Shown here one piece after another: positions 47,064-58,964 of a stretch of 64,000 bases of DNA. This stretch comes from Dryas octopetala. Lineage: Eukaryota > Streptophyta > Magnoliopsida > Rosales > Rosaceae. The notes below the pieces were generated by a model. It was not told the DNA's origin. It did no database searches and worked only from the letters and a program-made list of their open reading frames with translations. How positions within the stretch are numbered: position 1 is the first letter of the stretch; every line of letters starts with the position of its first letter. Position numbers and translations under genes: made by a program. The stretch spans positions 1,116,001-1,180,000 of the forward strand of contig OY992834.1 of the NCBI GenBank assembly GCA_963921425.1, given 5' to 3'.

Positions 47064-50000
47064 ATGCCGAGGAGTTCAAGGCACAAATCAAGCAAGCATA
47101 GTTCGAGGGATGCAAGGGAGTATTCGGATTCAGAGAAGGATTCGAGCATAAAGGATCGAAAGAGCAAGGAAGAGAGTGGTGGAGTTAGGGCTTCGAAGGA
47201 TTCAGGCTCGAGTGAGAAGCGGAAGCTCGATTTGAAGGACGGGAAGGACTCGTATGGTGGCTCCGGAAATGGGGAGTATTCTGAGGATGTAGTATTGACT
47301 AAGCGGCGCAAGGAGAGGGTTGATGACGGAGGGAGCGATAGGTGGAACGGCGGCGAGGATGATCACAGAGGAAGCAGTGAGGTGTCAAAGAAGTCAGTCA
47401 AGGCTTCGGGGGATTCAAAGAGTAAGAAAAGAGATGAGAATGTGGAAATGTATGGAGAGGGTGGTGAGTTGAAAAAGAGTACTAGTAGTAGTGGAAAGAG
47501 TGAAGGGAAACATAGAGATAGGGATAAGGATTCGAGTCGAAAGGAGGCCAGAGAAGGTGGTGGAGTAGAGAGGGAGAAGGAAAGGGAAAGGGAAAGGGAG
47601 AGAGAAAAGAAAGGTAAAGATGGGAGAAGTGAGAGATTGGTTAGTAGCGATGAACAACGTGTGGCTGCGAAGCAAGGCAATGAAAATACTGGTAAGGTAA
47701 CTGAATGGGTTTGGTAGTAATTGTGTAATGTATGTGATTGTATGGAATTTTGGTGACTTTTCACGGGTAAATAATTGTATAAGGATACATGCTTTTGGTT
47801 TTTCCCCCTCTTTCTGGGTTAGAGATAATGTTGCTAATTTCTAAGCTGCTGACCTTCATTCCGTTTCGTAGAGTATGGTTTATTTTATTTAGTTTTATCT
47901 TTCTTTTTTTTTTGGGAGGGGCGGCTATTCCTGTGTTTATGTTTTTCTTGTTGCGTTTATTGCCATTCTCTTCGGTCTTTTTTATCTTTCTTCTTTTTTC
48001 TGTCCATTTTCTACCCCATCCTTAAATGTAGGACACTTGTCGTGAATTTCATAATGTTGCAATTGATCCATCTTGAGTTTGGTTAGTTATGTAATCTTTT
48101 CTTTTATTTGACTGTAATAATTTATCCTTTTAAATTTGAACTATAATTATATTGAAACTCTAACAGACAGAACTAGTCGTAGTCTCTGTGTCTGAGTAAC
48201 CTTTGTATCGTCCATTTTATATCACTCAATCAGTGATTAAGGACTGTGGGTATATCCCTAATTTTATCAAATCATAATGTGGGATGAGAATGTAAAATGT
48301 GATAGCATGGGGGAGGTTTGTTTGTATTGTAATATTTGTCCAAGTGAAATTAGAATGTCAATTTTTGAATAAATTAAGGTGGCCTAAGTTTGAATTTTAT
48401 GGCTGTAGCTCTTATTTGTGTGAAAATCAAATTTGATAGAGGATAAGGAATTTCTTTCAAATAGGCAAAGCGAATTAAAAACAGCATACGGAAGTTTTCT
48501 GGGTAGCCGGATGTAGTTGTTTGGAATGAAAAATGTGTTGTTTCAGACTGTGCCTTCTGAATTGAAGTTTTGTAATTTATAATGAGTTTTGTCTGACTAA
48601 TTTTATACGGATTGCATTTAATGAATATGTTATGTCAATCCTCATTGGTTGTGAATATATATATATATATATATTTTCAAAAATTAGATTGGCATACAGT
48701 GGCTGCGAATTTGCATCATGTGATTTTTTTTTTCATGGTATTCTTTGTTAGAACATTTGCCTGATTTTTGAATAACTAATGCTCTGTTTGGGAGATTTCT
48801 TAGAAATTTAGTTGGATATTGAACTCTCCATTGGGATTGGGGATTAGATGATATGAAAAAAAATAGCATGAAATATTGGACCAGCAAAACAATTTGAGAG
48901 AAAAAAAAAAATCAATTTGTTTGAAGTCAAATATAGATGATTTTTGAAGGGGAAAATCTCCTTAAGCTTAGATTTATATTTATTGTATATGGTAAATATG
49001 AGTGACAATTAGTGGAAATTTAAACTCCAATTGTCTTCTCATTAAACACAACAGACAGACAGACCGACACACTTTTAAAATCAGGTCACAATCCTTAATG
49101 TGTGAAAATTTGTTTATAGATCTTAATTTTTTTTCCATAATATTATTTGGATATATACAGATCGAAGTTGAGTGGATGAATATAAAAGTGTTGCTACTAG
49201 AGCGGCCCATTGTAATATTTCATGTATAATGGATGCTGCTATCCAGATTAGTTGTGGGACCCACTACGGTCTTTTTATATAAAGAATTACATTCGTTGTC
49301 ATTATTAATTTATTAGTCACTTGAATACCTTAGGCTTATTATGGCAATTTGTCCTTGTTCGGTATGCTCAGGATTTATGTTTCTACTTGCCAAATTCACA
49401 CTGGATGCAAACTCAATTAAAATTGTCATCTTGGGAAACTAACAACGAAGTGCCATGTTGGACAGAGCTATGTGACAGCTTATGGTTGAGTGTGGCTGTC
49501 TGACATATGAGTTGGCAAACATTCATTGGTTAACTTGATGCGGCTGTTTCAACTCTAGATTTAGAGAATAAATATCTGTGAATAGATTACACTCATTTCA
49601 AACATATGATGGTTCTAGTGAGACATATGATAGTGCAGAAGGTGTTATGTCAACTGAGTCGGCACAATTAACCTCCATTCTCTTACTTTTTGACATTTTT
49701 TGAACTCCATATGTGAACTGAGGCGGGGTTGATACATACTCTTGAGATGTTTGGAGGTTTAGCTGTTTTCCTTAATTTTCACTAATTTCAGAGTGATTAC
49801 TAGCTTTATCATTATGATGGTTTCGGTTGTCTTGTGGATTATCTGAATGGTCGTTTGTTCTCATGAAGATGGAAAAAGTAGTTTAAGTCAGGTTTGTGCT
49901 TCCCCTAACCCAATATTCTGTAGTAAGATCTGTACATGACTTTGTTAGTAGTAAGATCTGTACATGACTTTGTTAGTAGTAAGATCTGTACATGACTTTG

Positions 50001-53000
50001 TTAGTGGTAAAGATCTGCACACTTTGTAAGTAGTAAGATCTGCACATGACTTTGTTATATAGAATTACATTTTGTGAGCACAACCTCATTTTGTAACAAT
50101 ATTTATGTCTTAATCTATGGTGTTGCAGATTTAAATGTACGGGATGAGTTGGAAAGTCCTGAATCAGAGAATCATCTTGAGAGACGAATGAGGAAAAGGA
50201 GAGGTGATTCTGGTGATGGGGATAAGCATGTAGATGATGTGGAAGACATCAATGATGGGCGATTATCTTCTAGGGATGATTCTGGCAGGGATGGCAGGCA
50301 GAAAGATGAGAAGCGCAAGGATGAGAGATACAAAGAGAAGTATCGGGAGGACATGGATAGGGACAATAAGCACCGAGATGACAAACAAAGAGATGAGCGC
50401 CCTACAAAAGATCATCCTAGCAGCAAGTCTGACGATAAGCATTCAAGGGATGAAAAAGATGTGACGGAAATGCAGCAGAAGAGATCCAAGCTTCAGGATG
50501 GTGAGCGCAAAGGAGAGAATGACCGTGATCGTGATCGCAATCGGGACCGTGACTCATATCATGTTCGTGATCGTGACCGCTACCATGACCGTGAACGTGA
50601 ACATGGGTGGGATCATGGTCGTGACCGTGACCGTGATCGTGATTATGATCGTGATTGGGATTGGGATCGTGAGCGAGATCGGGATGGGGATCGTGACCGT
50701 GACCGTGGGCGAGAACGTGACAGGGAAGGTGATCGAGATCGCGATCGTGATTATGACCGGGATTATGATGGGTCACATCTTGATGATCGCAGCATGAGAT
50801 ACAAAGATAGTAGCAGGGGAAAGAGAAGATCTCCAGATGATCGTGATGATTGTAGTGATACTAAATCTAGAGTTATCAAAGCTCGATATTCTGACTTGGA
50901 AAAGAAGTCATCAAGCGGTGATAGAGTTGAGTCAGATGTTAATAAGGGAAGATCTCAGTCCCGACAAGCTTATGTAGACACTATATTGAGCAGCCATAAG
51001 CGGAGGACTTCTCCCAGTTCTAATTCACATGTTGGCATGGATGAGTACAGGTAGTTCTTTCTTTTTCTTTTTGTTTTTTAGCATTCTGTACATATTTGGA
51101 AAAATGTGATTAAAGTTGGCGTTAATGCGGATTCACATATCATGTTTTTCAGATTTTTTTGCATCTATCAGTGAGTGGATGTTGCTTCTTTTACTTTTAT
51201 TAAGATTTAATTTTGGTTACACATAGAACCTTATTATATATCCATGCAGAGCAGTTGTTAGGATAAATAATTTTTGGAGATTTTACCTCATAATGTATTC
51301 TTATGAGAGAAACTACCAGAATATTGGATTCCCTTTTTTTGCAAGGTGTTCTCATTACATCTGCACATATATATATATATATATGTATATTATATAATGT
51401 CGTAATTGATGATATATATAAGCCTGAGTTTCAAGCTGGGAGGATAAGGTGCACAGAAACTTCTATATGATCTCATAATGCGCAGCTTGGGATCTTGTGG
51501 GTATTATGAAATAAGATGCTATTTATAATCGAGTTAAAGTAACTTTAATCCATGAGTCAAGATTTTAATGGTTGAAAAGGAAAGTTTATAATTTTGTTTT
51601 ACAATTTTATTTTTGGAGGTATTGTTATTTGTTGTATTCCATAATAATTTGCATCACTTTTCTCCTGTTACAAGGTATCTAAATCCAGAAGATTTGAAGT
51701 ATAGGGATTCTGTGGGGGAGCAGAGGTCCAAAGCAATTCCTCCCCGAGATGTATCTGGTCTCTCTGGAGTTTCAGAAAGAGGTTCCAAGTACAGATCCAT
51801 GGAGAAACCCATTAAAGTGGATGAAGGCCATTTGGGGGATCTGTCAAATGAAAAGTCTTCAAGTTCTAAGGCTTCACCCCTGCCCTTGATAGAAAGATCT
51901 CCTTCATCATCAAGTATGGACCGTAGGTATATGAACAGAACTGGTGTCAGACGGAATCTTGACATTGAAGAAACAGGTCGGAGAAGCAGTGCTTCCATTG
52001 ATAATAGAGATTTCTCTAATACTGAGGATAGACTGAGCCGGGACTTACCATCAGAGAAGCCTTTGGTGGATGAATCATCTCAAGCTGATTCGTCAGCTCA
52101 CAACAGAAGTAGTCAGAGTAATTTATCTTCTTTGTTTCCTCCACATCCCTCTTTCAGGGCCGGAGTGGACAGCCCTTCTTTTGTTGGTTCACTGGATGAT
52201 GATGGTAGAGTTAACTCGAATGCACGTTACAGAAGGAGTAGTGATCCCAATATGGTTCGAGGGCATGGTAATGCATGGAGGGGTGTCCCAAACTGGACTT
52301 CACCAGTTCCAAATGGCTTCATGCATTTCCAACATGGAGCACCTCATGGTGGCTTTCAAGGGATGCTGCCACAGTTTCCGGCTCCACCAATTTTTGGTGT
52401 TAGACCTTCAATCGAAATTAACCACTCTGGGATGCCTTATCATATTCCTGATGCTGATAGATTTCCCAGTCACTTGCGCCCACTTGGGTGGCAGAATATG
52501 ATGGATGGTACGGGTCCTTCTCACTTGCATCTATGGGATGGGAGTAATGGTGCCTTTAGGGATGAGCCTCACATGTATGGCGGGGCTGAATGGGATCAGA
52601 ACAGGCATCCAATGAATGCTCGGGGTTGGGAATCTAGTGCGGACACATGGAAAGTACATAACAATGATGTGAAAAGGGAGTTGCCCTCCCCATCTCACAA
52701 AGATGATTATACAGTGCAGGCCCTTGTGGATGATGCTGTGGCTGGGCAGATAGGTCAGATGTGTCATCCGGAAGATAACCTGGATCTTGGGGTTCATGCT
52801 AAAACTGTTGAAATGGGGTCCATTGTAACTTCTCCTTTAAAGGAGTCTATTCCTAAACCTAGTCATGAGAAGTCACCTGATCGCTCTAAATCGCCAAGGG
52901 ATAATGCCCCATGTTTAAGAAATTATTATCTTTCCAAACTTGACATTTCAGCAGAACTTGCTCGTCCTGAGTTGTATAGCCAATGTATGAGTATACTTGA

Positions 53001-54411
53001 TACAGAAGGGAGCCCAACTGTTGATGAAGATGCTACCATGCACACAATTTTGGAGGTGCAGATTTTTTTTTTGGCAAACCTTTGTCCAATGTTATTTTCT
53101 TTCTAGTATCTAGTCTTACTGTTTGTTTTTATTTTAGTATCTAGTCTGATTGTTATTGCATCTTTGCATCTTGTCTCCTAATGTCACAGGGTGCAAGGGC
53201 AGGATTGCGATCATCCAAAACCTTGTTGACTTCCTCACTCTTTCCTCCTTTAAAGGATTCTGTCTTTCAGGTATGCTTTACGATGAATGATAAATTTAAA
53301 CACTTGCTATATATAGATATCTTGTTAGTCTTTGCTTAAATTAGACATATATTTGTATTTGTTTGTAATTACTGGCATGCATCTTGGGGCTCCAACTCCA
53401 AGTACTGGTATGATTGCACATCGTATTGTTGTGTTGCTGGCTTTTTAAGAGGCATGCATCGCTTTGTTTTGCTATTTTGTTCTCTTCTAGATTACCCTGT
53501 GGATTACTATATGTTTACTTCCATGTTCTCATTCTTGGTTCTACTATGACATTTACTTTTTTCTGATTGGTCAATGGTGCATCAGTACTGAATCGGTCAT
53601 CGAAGTTACCCTGAACTTCAAATATACTAAATTGATCATGTTTATGAAGTTGTTAGGTATTATTTGTATGTGGTAATTATGAATCCTATTGGTTGACATA
53701 TTGTCTTCTGACTTGCAGAAGGTTATGGATCTTTACAAGAAGCAGAGGATGGAAATAAGAGGCATGCCATTTGTTGCTGGAGGAACATTGGATATTATTT
53801 TAGCATCTAATCAGGAGAATATGGAATCAAAAATCCTTTGTGATGTGGAGAAAGTAGAGGAGTTAGTCCCAAATTCTGATGAAGAAATGGAAGATGCTCC
53901 ACCACTTTCAAGTTTAGATCAGAAGAATGTTTTGACTGATAATGATAATGCTGATGAGAAACTTGAGGAGCTGGTTTCAACTCCCAGTCATGAGGTGCAG
54001 AATCACACCTGTCTCACTTCTCCTAAGTTGGAAATGCCAGTTAAAGATTTTAGTGGAAGCAGCCCAGGAGAGCCTCAAACAATTTTAAATGGGGGGGAAA
54101 TAGATTTATTATTTTCTGAGGAGGTGAAATTAGAGGTTGGCGATGCTGAGGGCTTCTCATCACTTGATACTAAAGTATCTCTTACCACCACTTTACCTAC
54201 TGTTGGAAACGACTTGAATGTTCTTAGCAAGGCTGAAGATGATAATTCTATTTATCATGCTAAGGAAGGTGCGGCTGTTGATGCAATAAGTGGTCCTTTA
54301 TTAAAACCAGATGGTTCTGCCAAGGCTTGTGAGGCTTTGATGTCTGGGTCTAATGAGTCTGATTCGGTAATTTTAAGTCGGATACATCATTCTCCTGAAA
54401 GTACACATTGA
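47064..54411 (+). CDS. Arg/Asp/Ser-rich nuclear protein (CCCH zinc finger 13-like, At5g53440-type)
   Basis: Exons 47064-47691, 50129-51050, 51675-53055, 53190-53270 and 53719-54411 join in frame to 1234 aa plus stop. Residues 1-209 are Ser/Lys/Arg-rich and charged (MPRSSRHKSSKHSSRD...) with runs of REREREREKK. Residues about 340-423 form a long Arg-Asp alternation of the RS/RD type found in splicing-associated proteins. Exon 3 encodes a Pro/His/Met-rich region (GAPHGGFQGMLPQFPAPPIF). A more conserved-looking stretch follows (LRNYYLSKLDISAELARPELYSQCMSIL). The C-terminus is acidic. I see no intact CCCH finger despite the usual annotation name. A role in pre-mRNA processing or m6A-type complexes is only guessed from composition. 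The exon 1 donor ACTG/GTAAGG was chosen because it keeps the frame into exon 2. Intron 1 (2.4 kb) has a 28-bp minisatellite. Confidence 0.85.
49921..50058 (+). repeat. 28-bp minisatellite in intron 1 of the RS-rich gene
   Basis: TAGTAAGATCTGTACATGAC begins at 49921, 49949 and 49977 with exact 28-base spacing, followed by two diverged copies starting near 50002 and 50031. The array ends about 70 bases before the exon 2 acceptor. Confidence 0.85.
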
Positions 54412-55391
54412 GACAATTTCTATATCCATGTTTTTTTTTTTTCTTTTATTGCATTTAAGTTAATTCTGCTCATCCTATTTTCTGTGGCCTCTCGTTTCAC
54501 CAAGGAAATAAAATTAAAATATGGTTTTTCGGCCCCTTGAGCTTTGGTGTTCATACCCCTGCATAATATTGTTTTCCTTCCAGCCCTTGGCTTGGTAGCA
54601 TGAACTTCTGTTGGAGTTTCCCTTTTGCTGGTTTTGTATTTGATAGTCCTGCTTTGCAACCATTTTCTACGAACTGGGTTTTGCTCGAAATTTGGACATG
54701 GTATGCTTTTCTGATTCTGCTTGGTTGTCGTCATTGCCACCCACTTCTTTAAGATAACATCAATATGCTTTCTGAGTCTTTTGTACGTAGATTGCTGCAT
54801 GCAGATAGGGAATGAAGATCTAGAAGTCCTAATTAGGACTACTAATGTACAAAAAATTAAAATAATGGTCTTTTGTTTTCCACCCTATATTGTTGATACT
54901 TTTGTTCTTCTTATTTTTTTGGGTCTGAGTCTCTGAGATACTTCTTTTCTGTTCTTTCTATTATTTTTATTTTTATATATATTTTAAATGCTCCATAAAA
55001 CTAGCGTTTTTCCTTTTTCCCTGGTTATGTTGTATGACTCCGAGGATTCTTACAACATATATTTACTAGATAGCTGGATTTTAGGATTTTTGTTTGTATA
55101 GCATAAAAAATTGAAAAGAGGGAGGGGTGGTCGTTGGGGGGGGGGGGGGGTGGGGGGATGATGAAGTTGATTCAAATTAGTTGTCAAATTTGTCTACAGT
55201 TGGCAAAAAATAGAATATTGCAAAAGATGGTAGCTTTTGCTGATCAGTTTTATTCTTTACATTGATGCAGAGCGGGGCTCTTATTTATGTTATAAACATG
55301 TTTCTGATTCAGGAATTTTTTGTGTGAAATTTTATGAAATAACCTATTTTAATTCATTGCAAATTTTGTTGACTTCTTTGGAAAAAAACAA
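54412..55391. other. 3' flank of the RS-rich gene; G-run
   Basis: Probably begins with the 3' UTR. A run of 15 G followed by T and 6 G lies at 55136-55157 and could form a G-quadruplex on the plus strand, or be a sequencing weak point. No other gene recognised. Confidence 0.5.
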
Positions 55392-55590
55392 GGGGAAATT
55401 CTTGGGTCCTGAAATTTGAGGATCTTTTCATTTTCAATACCAATAATCTTATAACACATGTCATTTCTTTTAAATAAGTTTATCTCATAATTTAATAATT
55501 GTTATTATTTTTTAAAGGTATTAACACGTTATAAAATTATTGGTATTGAGGATGAAAAGGTTCTCAAATCTCATGACCTAAGTAATTCCC
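55392..55590. mobile_element. Foldback MITE, about 200 bp
   Basis: The arms begin GGGAAATTCTTGGGTCCTGA on the left and GGGAATTACTTAGGTCATGA on the complementary right, and stay similar for about 70 bases (both contain CAATACCAATAAT). The target duplication is not clear. Non-coding. Confidence 0.6.
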
Positions 55591-55852
55591 ATATTATAAT
55601 TTTCACACATTCGGTAATTTTTAGATTAAATCACCCTTCTTTCTTTTGATAGTGGTTGAGAACTTGAGATGAAATTACTGATCATCAGTAATGCTAAGAG
55701 AGATAATATTTATAAAAATATTTCGACCAACTTGACCACTATCAAAAGTTTTAAATTTATAAAAATTGTAAACTTTTTTGTGGGAGGATTAAAACATTTA
55801 TAAGACACTAAACCAAGTTACTTCATGAAAATTTCCTTATTTTATCATTGTA

Positions 55853-55952
<100 letters not shown>

Positions 55953-56119
55953 TTAATTACCATCGAGTGAGAGACTAACTGGACTGACCCTAAACAGATG
56001 AAATATAAGCTTTGGTAATTTTATATCACTTTCCTACATTCCTTATTTCCTTTTTCTTTTAGATTTCCCTATGATTGTAAATGTAAACCTAGTTTTGAAA
56101 GAATCTAAAGACTTGGCTC

Positions 56120-57656
56120 CAGTGGCGTAGTTAGGAACTTTACTCATTCGGGGTGAGTTTTAACTCCTAGTATATTCGACAAAAAAAAAACTACTAGTAT
56201 ATTAACAATGGTTTCTTTTAATTTCTTCCAATATCTTAAATAGATAGATATATATATATATACCAATAATGAATTATTCATATCAACTCGATCATTTTTT
56301 CTTTACATTAATAGTGTTTTTTTAAAACACTTACATTAGTAGTTTTTATGCTAGCTCATTGAGACACAAATTTATATATTATTATCATAAGTTAGAAAAT
56401 TAAGTTTATTATGACAAACTTATCATGTAAAAGTTATTAATGATAACTCTTTTTTCTTTACAAAATCACATTTAAAGTGTTCAAAAATATTGCACAATTT
56501 TGTGGACTTATTAATTAGCATATGTAATTGAACCCTTACTTGTGGATATGTTGTCCCTCATAGTAGCTGGACTGGTCAACATATTCTAACAAAAAAAAAT
56601 TTTCAATATCATTAAAAAAAAGAAAGCTATAGGGGTCAGTTGACGCCATTGCCCCCAGGGCCCCACTATGTCTTCGCCATTGCCTCCCCTAACCTCACCC
56701 TCACCAGTCGGAATTTGGACTAAGAGGGAGCGCCTCTCCCAAAACCTGCGCACTTGGGGCCAACGATGTCGCTGGTGTTGCGAGAGGGGGTCGTCGGAGA
56801 AATCATTGGTTGGCAATGAGGTGGAGGGGTCGCATGAGAGTATATTGGGGGTAAAATGGTCATATAGCAAAAGTCTGGGAGCCAAAACTTTTGTTATTTG
56901 AGGTAAAATGGTCATGACACACTTTTCTAATGGGCCTTCATTGACCTTCACTATGGCACACAGAAGCCCATTTTTGTTTTCTAATAAGCCCAAACACACA
57001 TCTATATGTTTCTATAGCTTATTTAATTGTTATATGATAACTTCATTATTTTGAATGCACAATTAAAAAAAAATATTTACAACAATAAAAAAAGCCATAC
57101 CTTGTCCTTCATGGGAGGTGAATATGGACACATGGGACTAGGGGGAAACCCCCGCGGATCAAGTATAAAAAATGTTGCTATGATTGCCTGTACATCGGGC
57201 AAATTTGGTTAATTCTTTATTTTATGTGGTGTATCCGCGATATATAGTAAATGAAATATACAGAATTGTGATCAATCAAATATTGCAAAACCCTGGCATC
57301 TATTACCGGTCAGAATTTCTTTACATAATTAGAATTACTTTCACAAACAAAAAATTAAGAGAATTAACTTGTTCTTAAGGTAATTAATCATCAAATATCT
57401 CCAATAAGAGTAAGCATTTTTTTTATAAAATGAGCAAGACATATCAACTTTTACCATTGAAAAAAAATAATATAATTATTCACTTGAATTTACACATGAT
57501 ACACAAGAAATTATTTCATATTTTATGCAAAAAAAAAATATATGTCATAATATATTAACAAAAATAATAATAAAATTGAAAAGAAAAATCAATTCATTAG
57601 AGGTGAGGGGGGCCTGTGTCCCCCCCCCGGTCGATCCCTATGTGGCTTCGCCACTG
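56120..57656. mobile_element. Non-autonomous hAT element, 1.5 kb
   Basis: The ends are CAGTGGCG in inverted orientation. The 8-base flanks CTTGGCTC (56112-56119) and CTTGGGTC (57657-57664) match at 7 of 8 positions, as expected for hAT. A GC-rich block (about 56640-56830) inside contains overlapping ORFs on both strands (77 and 137 aa) without a recognisable domain. The right end is 267 bases upstream of the B3 gene's ATG. Confidence 0.75.
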
Positions 57657-57923
57657 CTTGGGTCCCAATATTTAACAGATTTGTTACTTGAGGGCCAAGC
57701 GTAGTCATTTACTTTCCTAACCACGCTGAGAATAGCTCTAATAACCTAAGTACTTAGTCCCCCCCCCTCCCCCCAAATAAAAAAACAAAGTACTTCTCTT
57801 CTCTTTCACGCTGGTAACAGTATAGTTGGTTCCCAAAGTTCTCTGCCACTTTGGTAAAAGAACATTGTTGGTTCCATTACAATTTTCAATTCTGAAGTTG
57901 AAGGGTCCGAAGTAGAAGACAAG

Positions 57924-58964
57924 ATGTCACGTTTGAGTATGAAAGACTTTGAGGGCAAGGAATTTGATCCTGGTTTGTCCCCTTTCGATATTTTGGTCGA
58001 GGTTTCCACTGTTGCTCGCAATAAATTTAAGCAAGAGAAACTAATGAAGCAGACGAGTATCATCAAGAACCAGATGGGTACGTCCAAGAAAGAACCAAAT
58101 TTGGAGGTAGACAGAGAATTTGAGGCGGCTGAGGCATACCCTGTTGGACCTTTAATGGTGTCTAAGCAAGAGAGTTGTATGAAACACAAGGCCTTCTTCA
58201 AAGTAGGTCCCAAGAGAGAAAAGTGTGATGGAGAAAAGTTCATGAATTCTGCTATTGAATCTCTAAGAAAGAATGCCACTTTGAAAAGAAAGAGCAAGGA
58301 TGATGATGATGAGGATTGGGGTTTGGAATTCAAGGCGCATAAGAAGATGGAGTTGAAGAAGAAGAATACCAAGAAAGGCAGGGGTGGCTTGAAGACGCTG
58401 AAGAAGATAGTACCAACTGGTAGTCCTTACTCACCCACTCAACCTTTGCCTGAAGAATTCTGGAAAAAGATTGACAGCTTGGGTGGGACTAAAGTGGGGT
58501 TTGTCATAGAGAAGCACTTGTTCAAAACGGACGTAAATCCGAACGATAACCGGTTGTCAATGCCTGTAAACCAAATCCAATCAAATTTCTTGGAAGATGA
58601 TGAGGTAGAAAGGCTTGAGAGAGAAGAAACCTTGACTGTTTCATTTATAGACCCCAATCTTGAGAAGGGAGAGATATGCTTGAGGCGATGGAACATGGAT
58701 AAGGCTCAGGGCAAGAAGAGCAGTAGAATGTATGTGTTGAGAACTCAATGGAATCAGGTTGTTCGGAGCAATGGTCTCAAACTAAAAGATCTAATCCAAG
58801 TTTGGTCCTTCAGGAATAATAAGGGAGAGCTTTACTTGGCTCTTGTTTCGGTTAAGAGAGGTGATAACCAGGATAGTGATGGTAGTGGGTGTAAGAGCAG
58901 TGTTGTTGATGGTGATGGTGATGGTGATGGTGTCCAATTAAGTAATGGAAGAAAAGAGAGGTAA
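57924..58964 (+). CDS. B3 domain-containing protein, At1g05920/DUF313 type
   Basis: Single-exon gene of 346 aa. The N-terminal half (1-170) is charged and poorly conserved, beginning MSRLSMKDFEGKEFDPG, with a basic KMELKKKNTKKGRGG stretch that could serve as a nuclear signal. Residues about 174-312 form the B3-like DNA-binding domain of the plant REM/DUF313 group: LPEEFWKKIDSLGGTKVGFV, KTDVNPNDNRLSMP, then ICLRRWNM, and the closing GLKLKDLIQVWSFRNNKGEL. The C-terminus has a GDGDGDG run. Probably a nuclear transcription factor; targets unknown. The start is the first ATG of the ORF; the hAT element upstream ends 267 bases before it, so the native promoter is short or partly replaced. This family expands by tandem and retro-duplication, which may explain the lack of introns. 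Confidence 0.88.
   Translation: MSRLSMKDFEGKEFDPGLSPFDILVEVSTVARNKFKQEKLMKQTSIIKNQMGTSKKEPNLEVDREFEAAEAYPVGPLMVSKQESCMKHKAFFKVGPKREKCDGEKFMNSAIESLRKNATLKRKSKDDDDEDWGLEFKAHKKMELKKKNTKKGRGGLKTLKKIVPTGSPYSPTQPLPEEFWKKIDSLGGTKVGFVIEKHLFKTDVNPNDNRLSMPVNQIQSNFLEDDEVERLEREETLTVSFIDPNLEKGEICLRRWNMDKAQGKKSSRMYVLRTQWNQVVRSNGLKLKDLIQVWSFRNNKGELYLALVSVKRGDNQDSDGSGCKSSVVDGDGDGDGVQLSNGRKER

Noticed and set aside
47363..47764. 133-aa Ser/Leu-rich minus-strand ORF
   Set aside because: Antisense shadow of the Lys/Arg/Glu-rich exon 1 of the RS-rich gene.
50417..50776. His-rich 119-aa minus-strand ORF
   Set aside because: It is the antisense reading of the Arg-Asp repeat in the RS-rich gene and has no independent support.
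56640..56901. Possible gene fragment in the GC-rich part of the hAT element
   Set aside because: ORFs on both strands overlap and show no known motif; treated as element interior.
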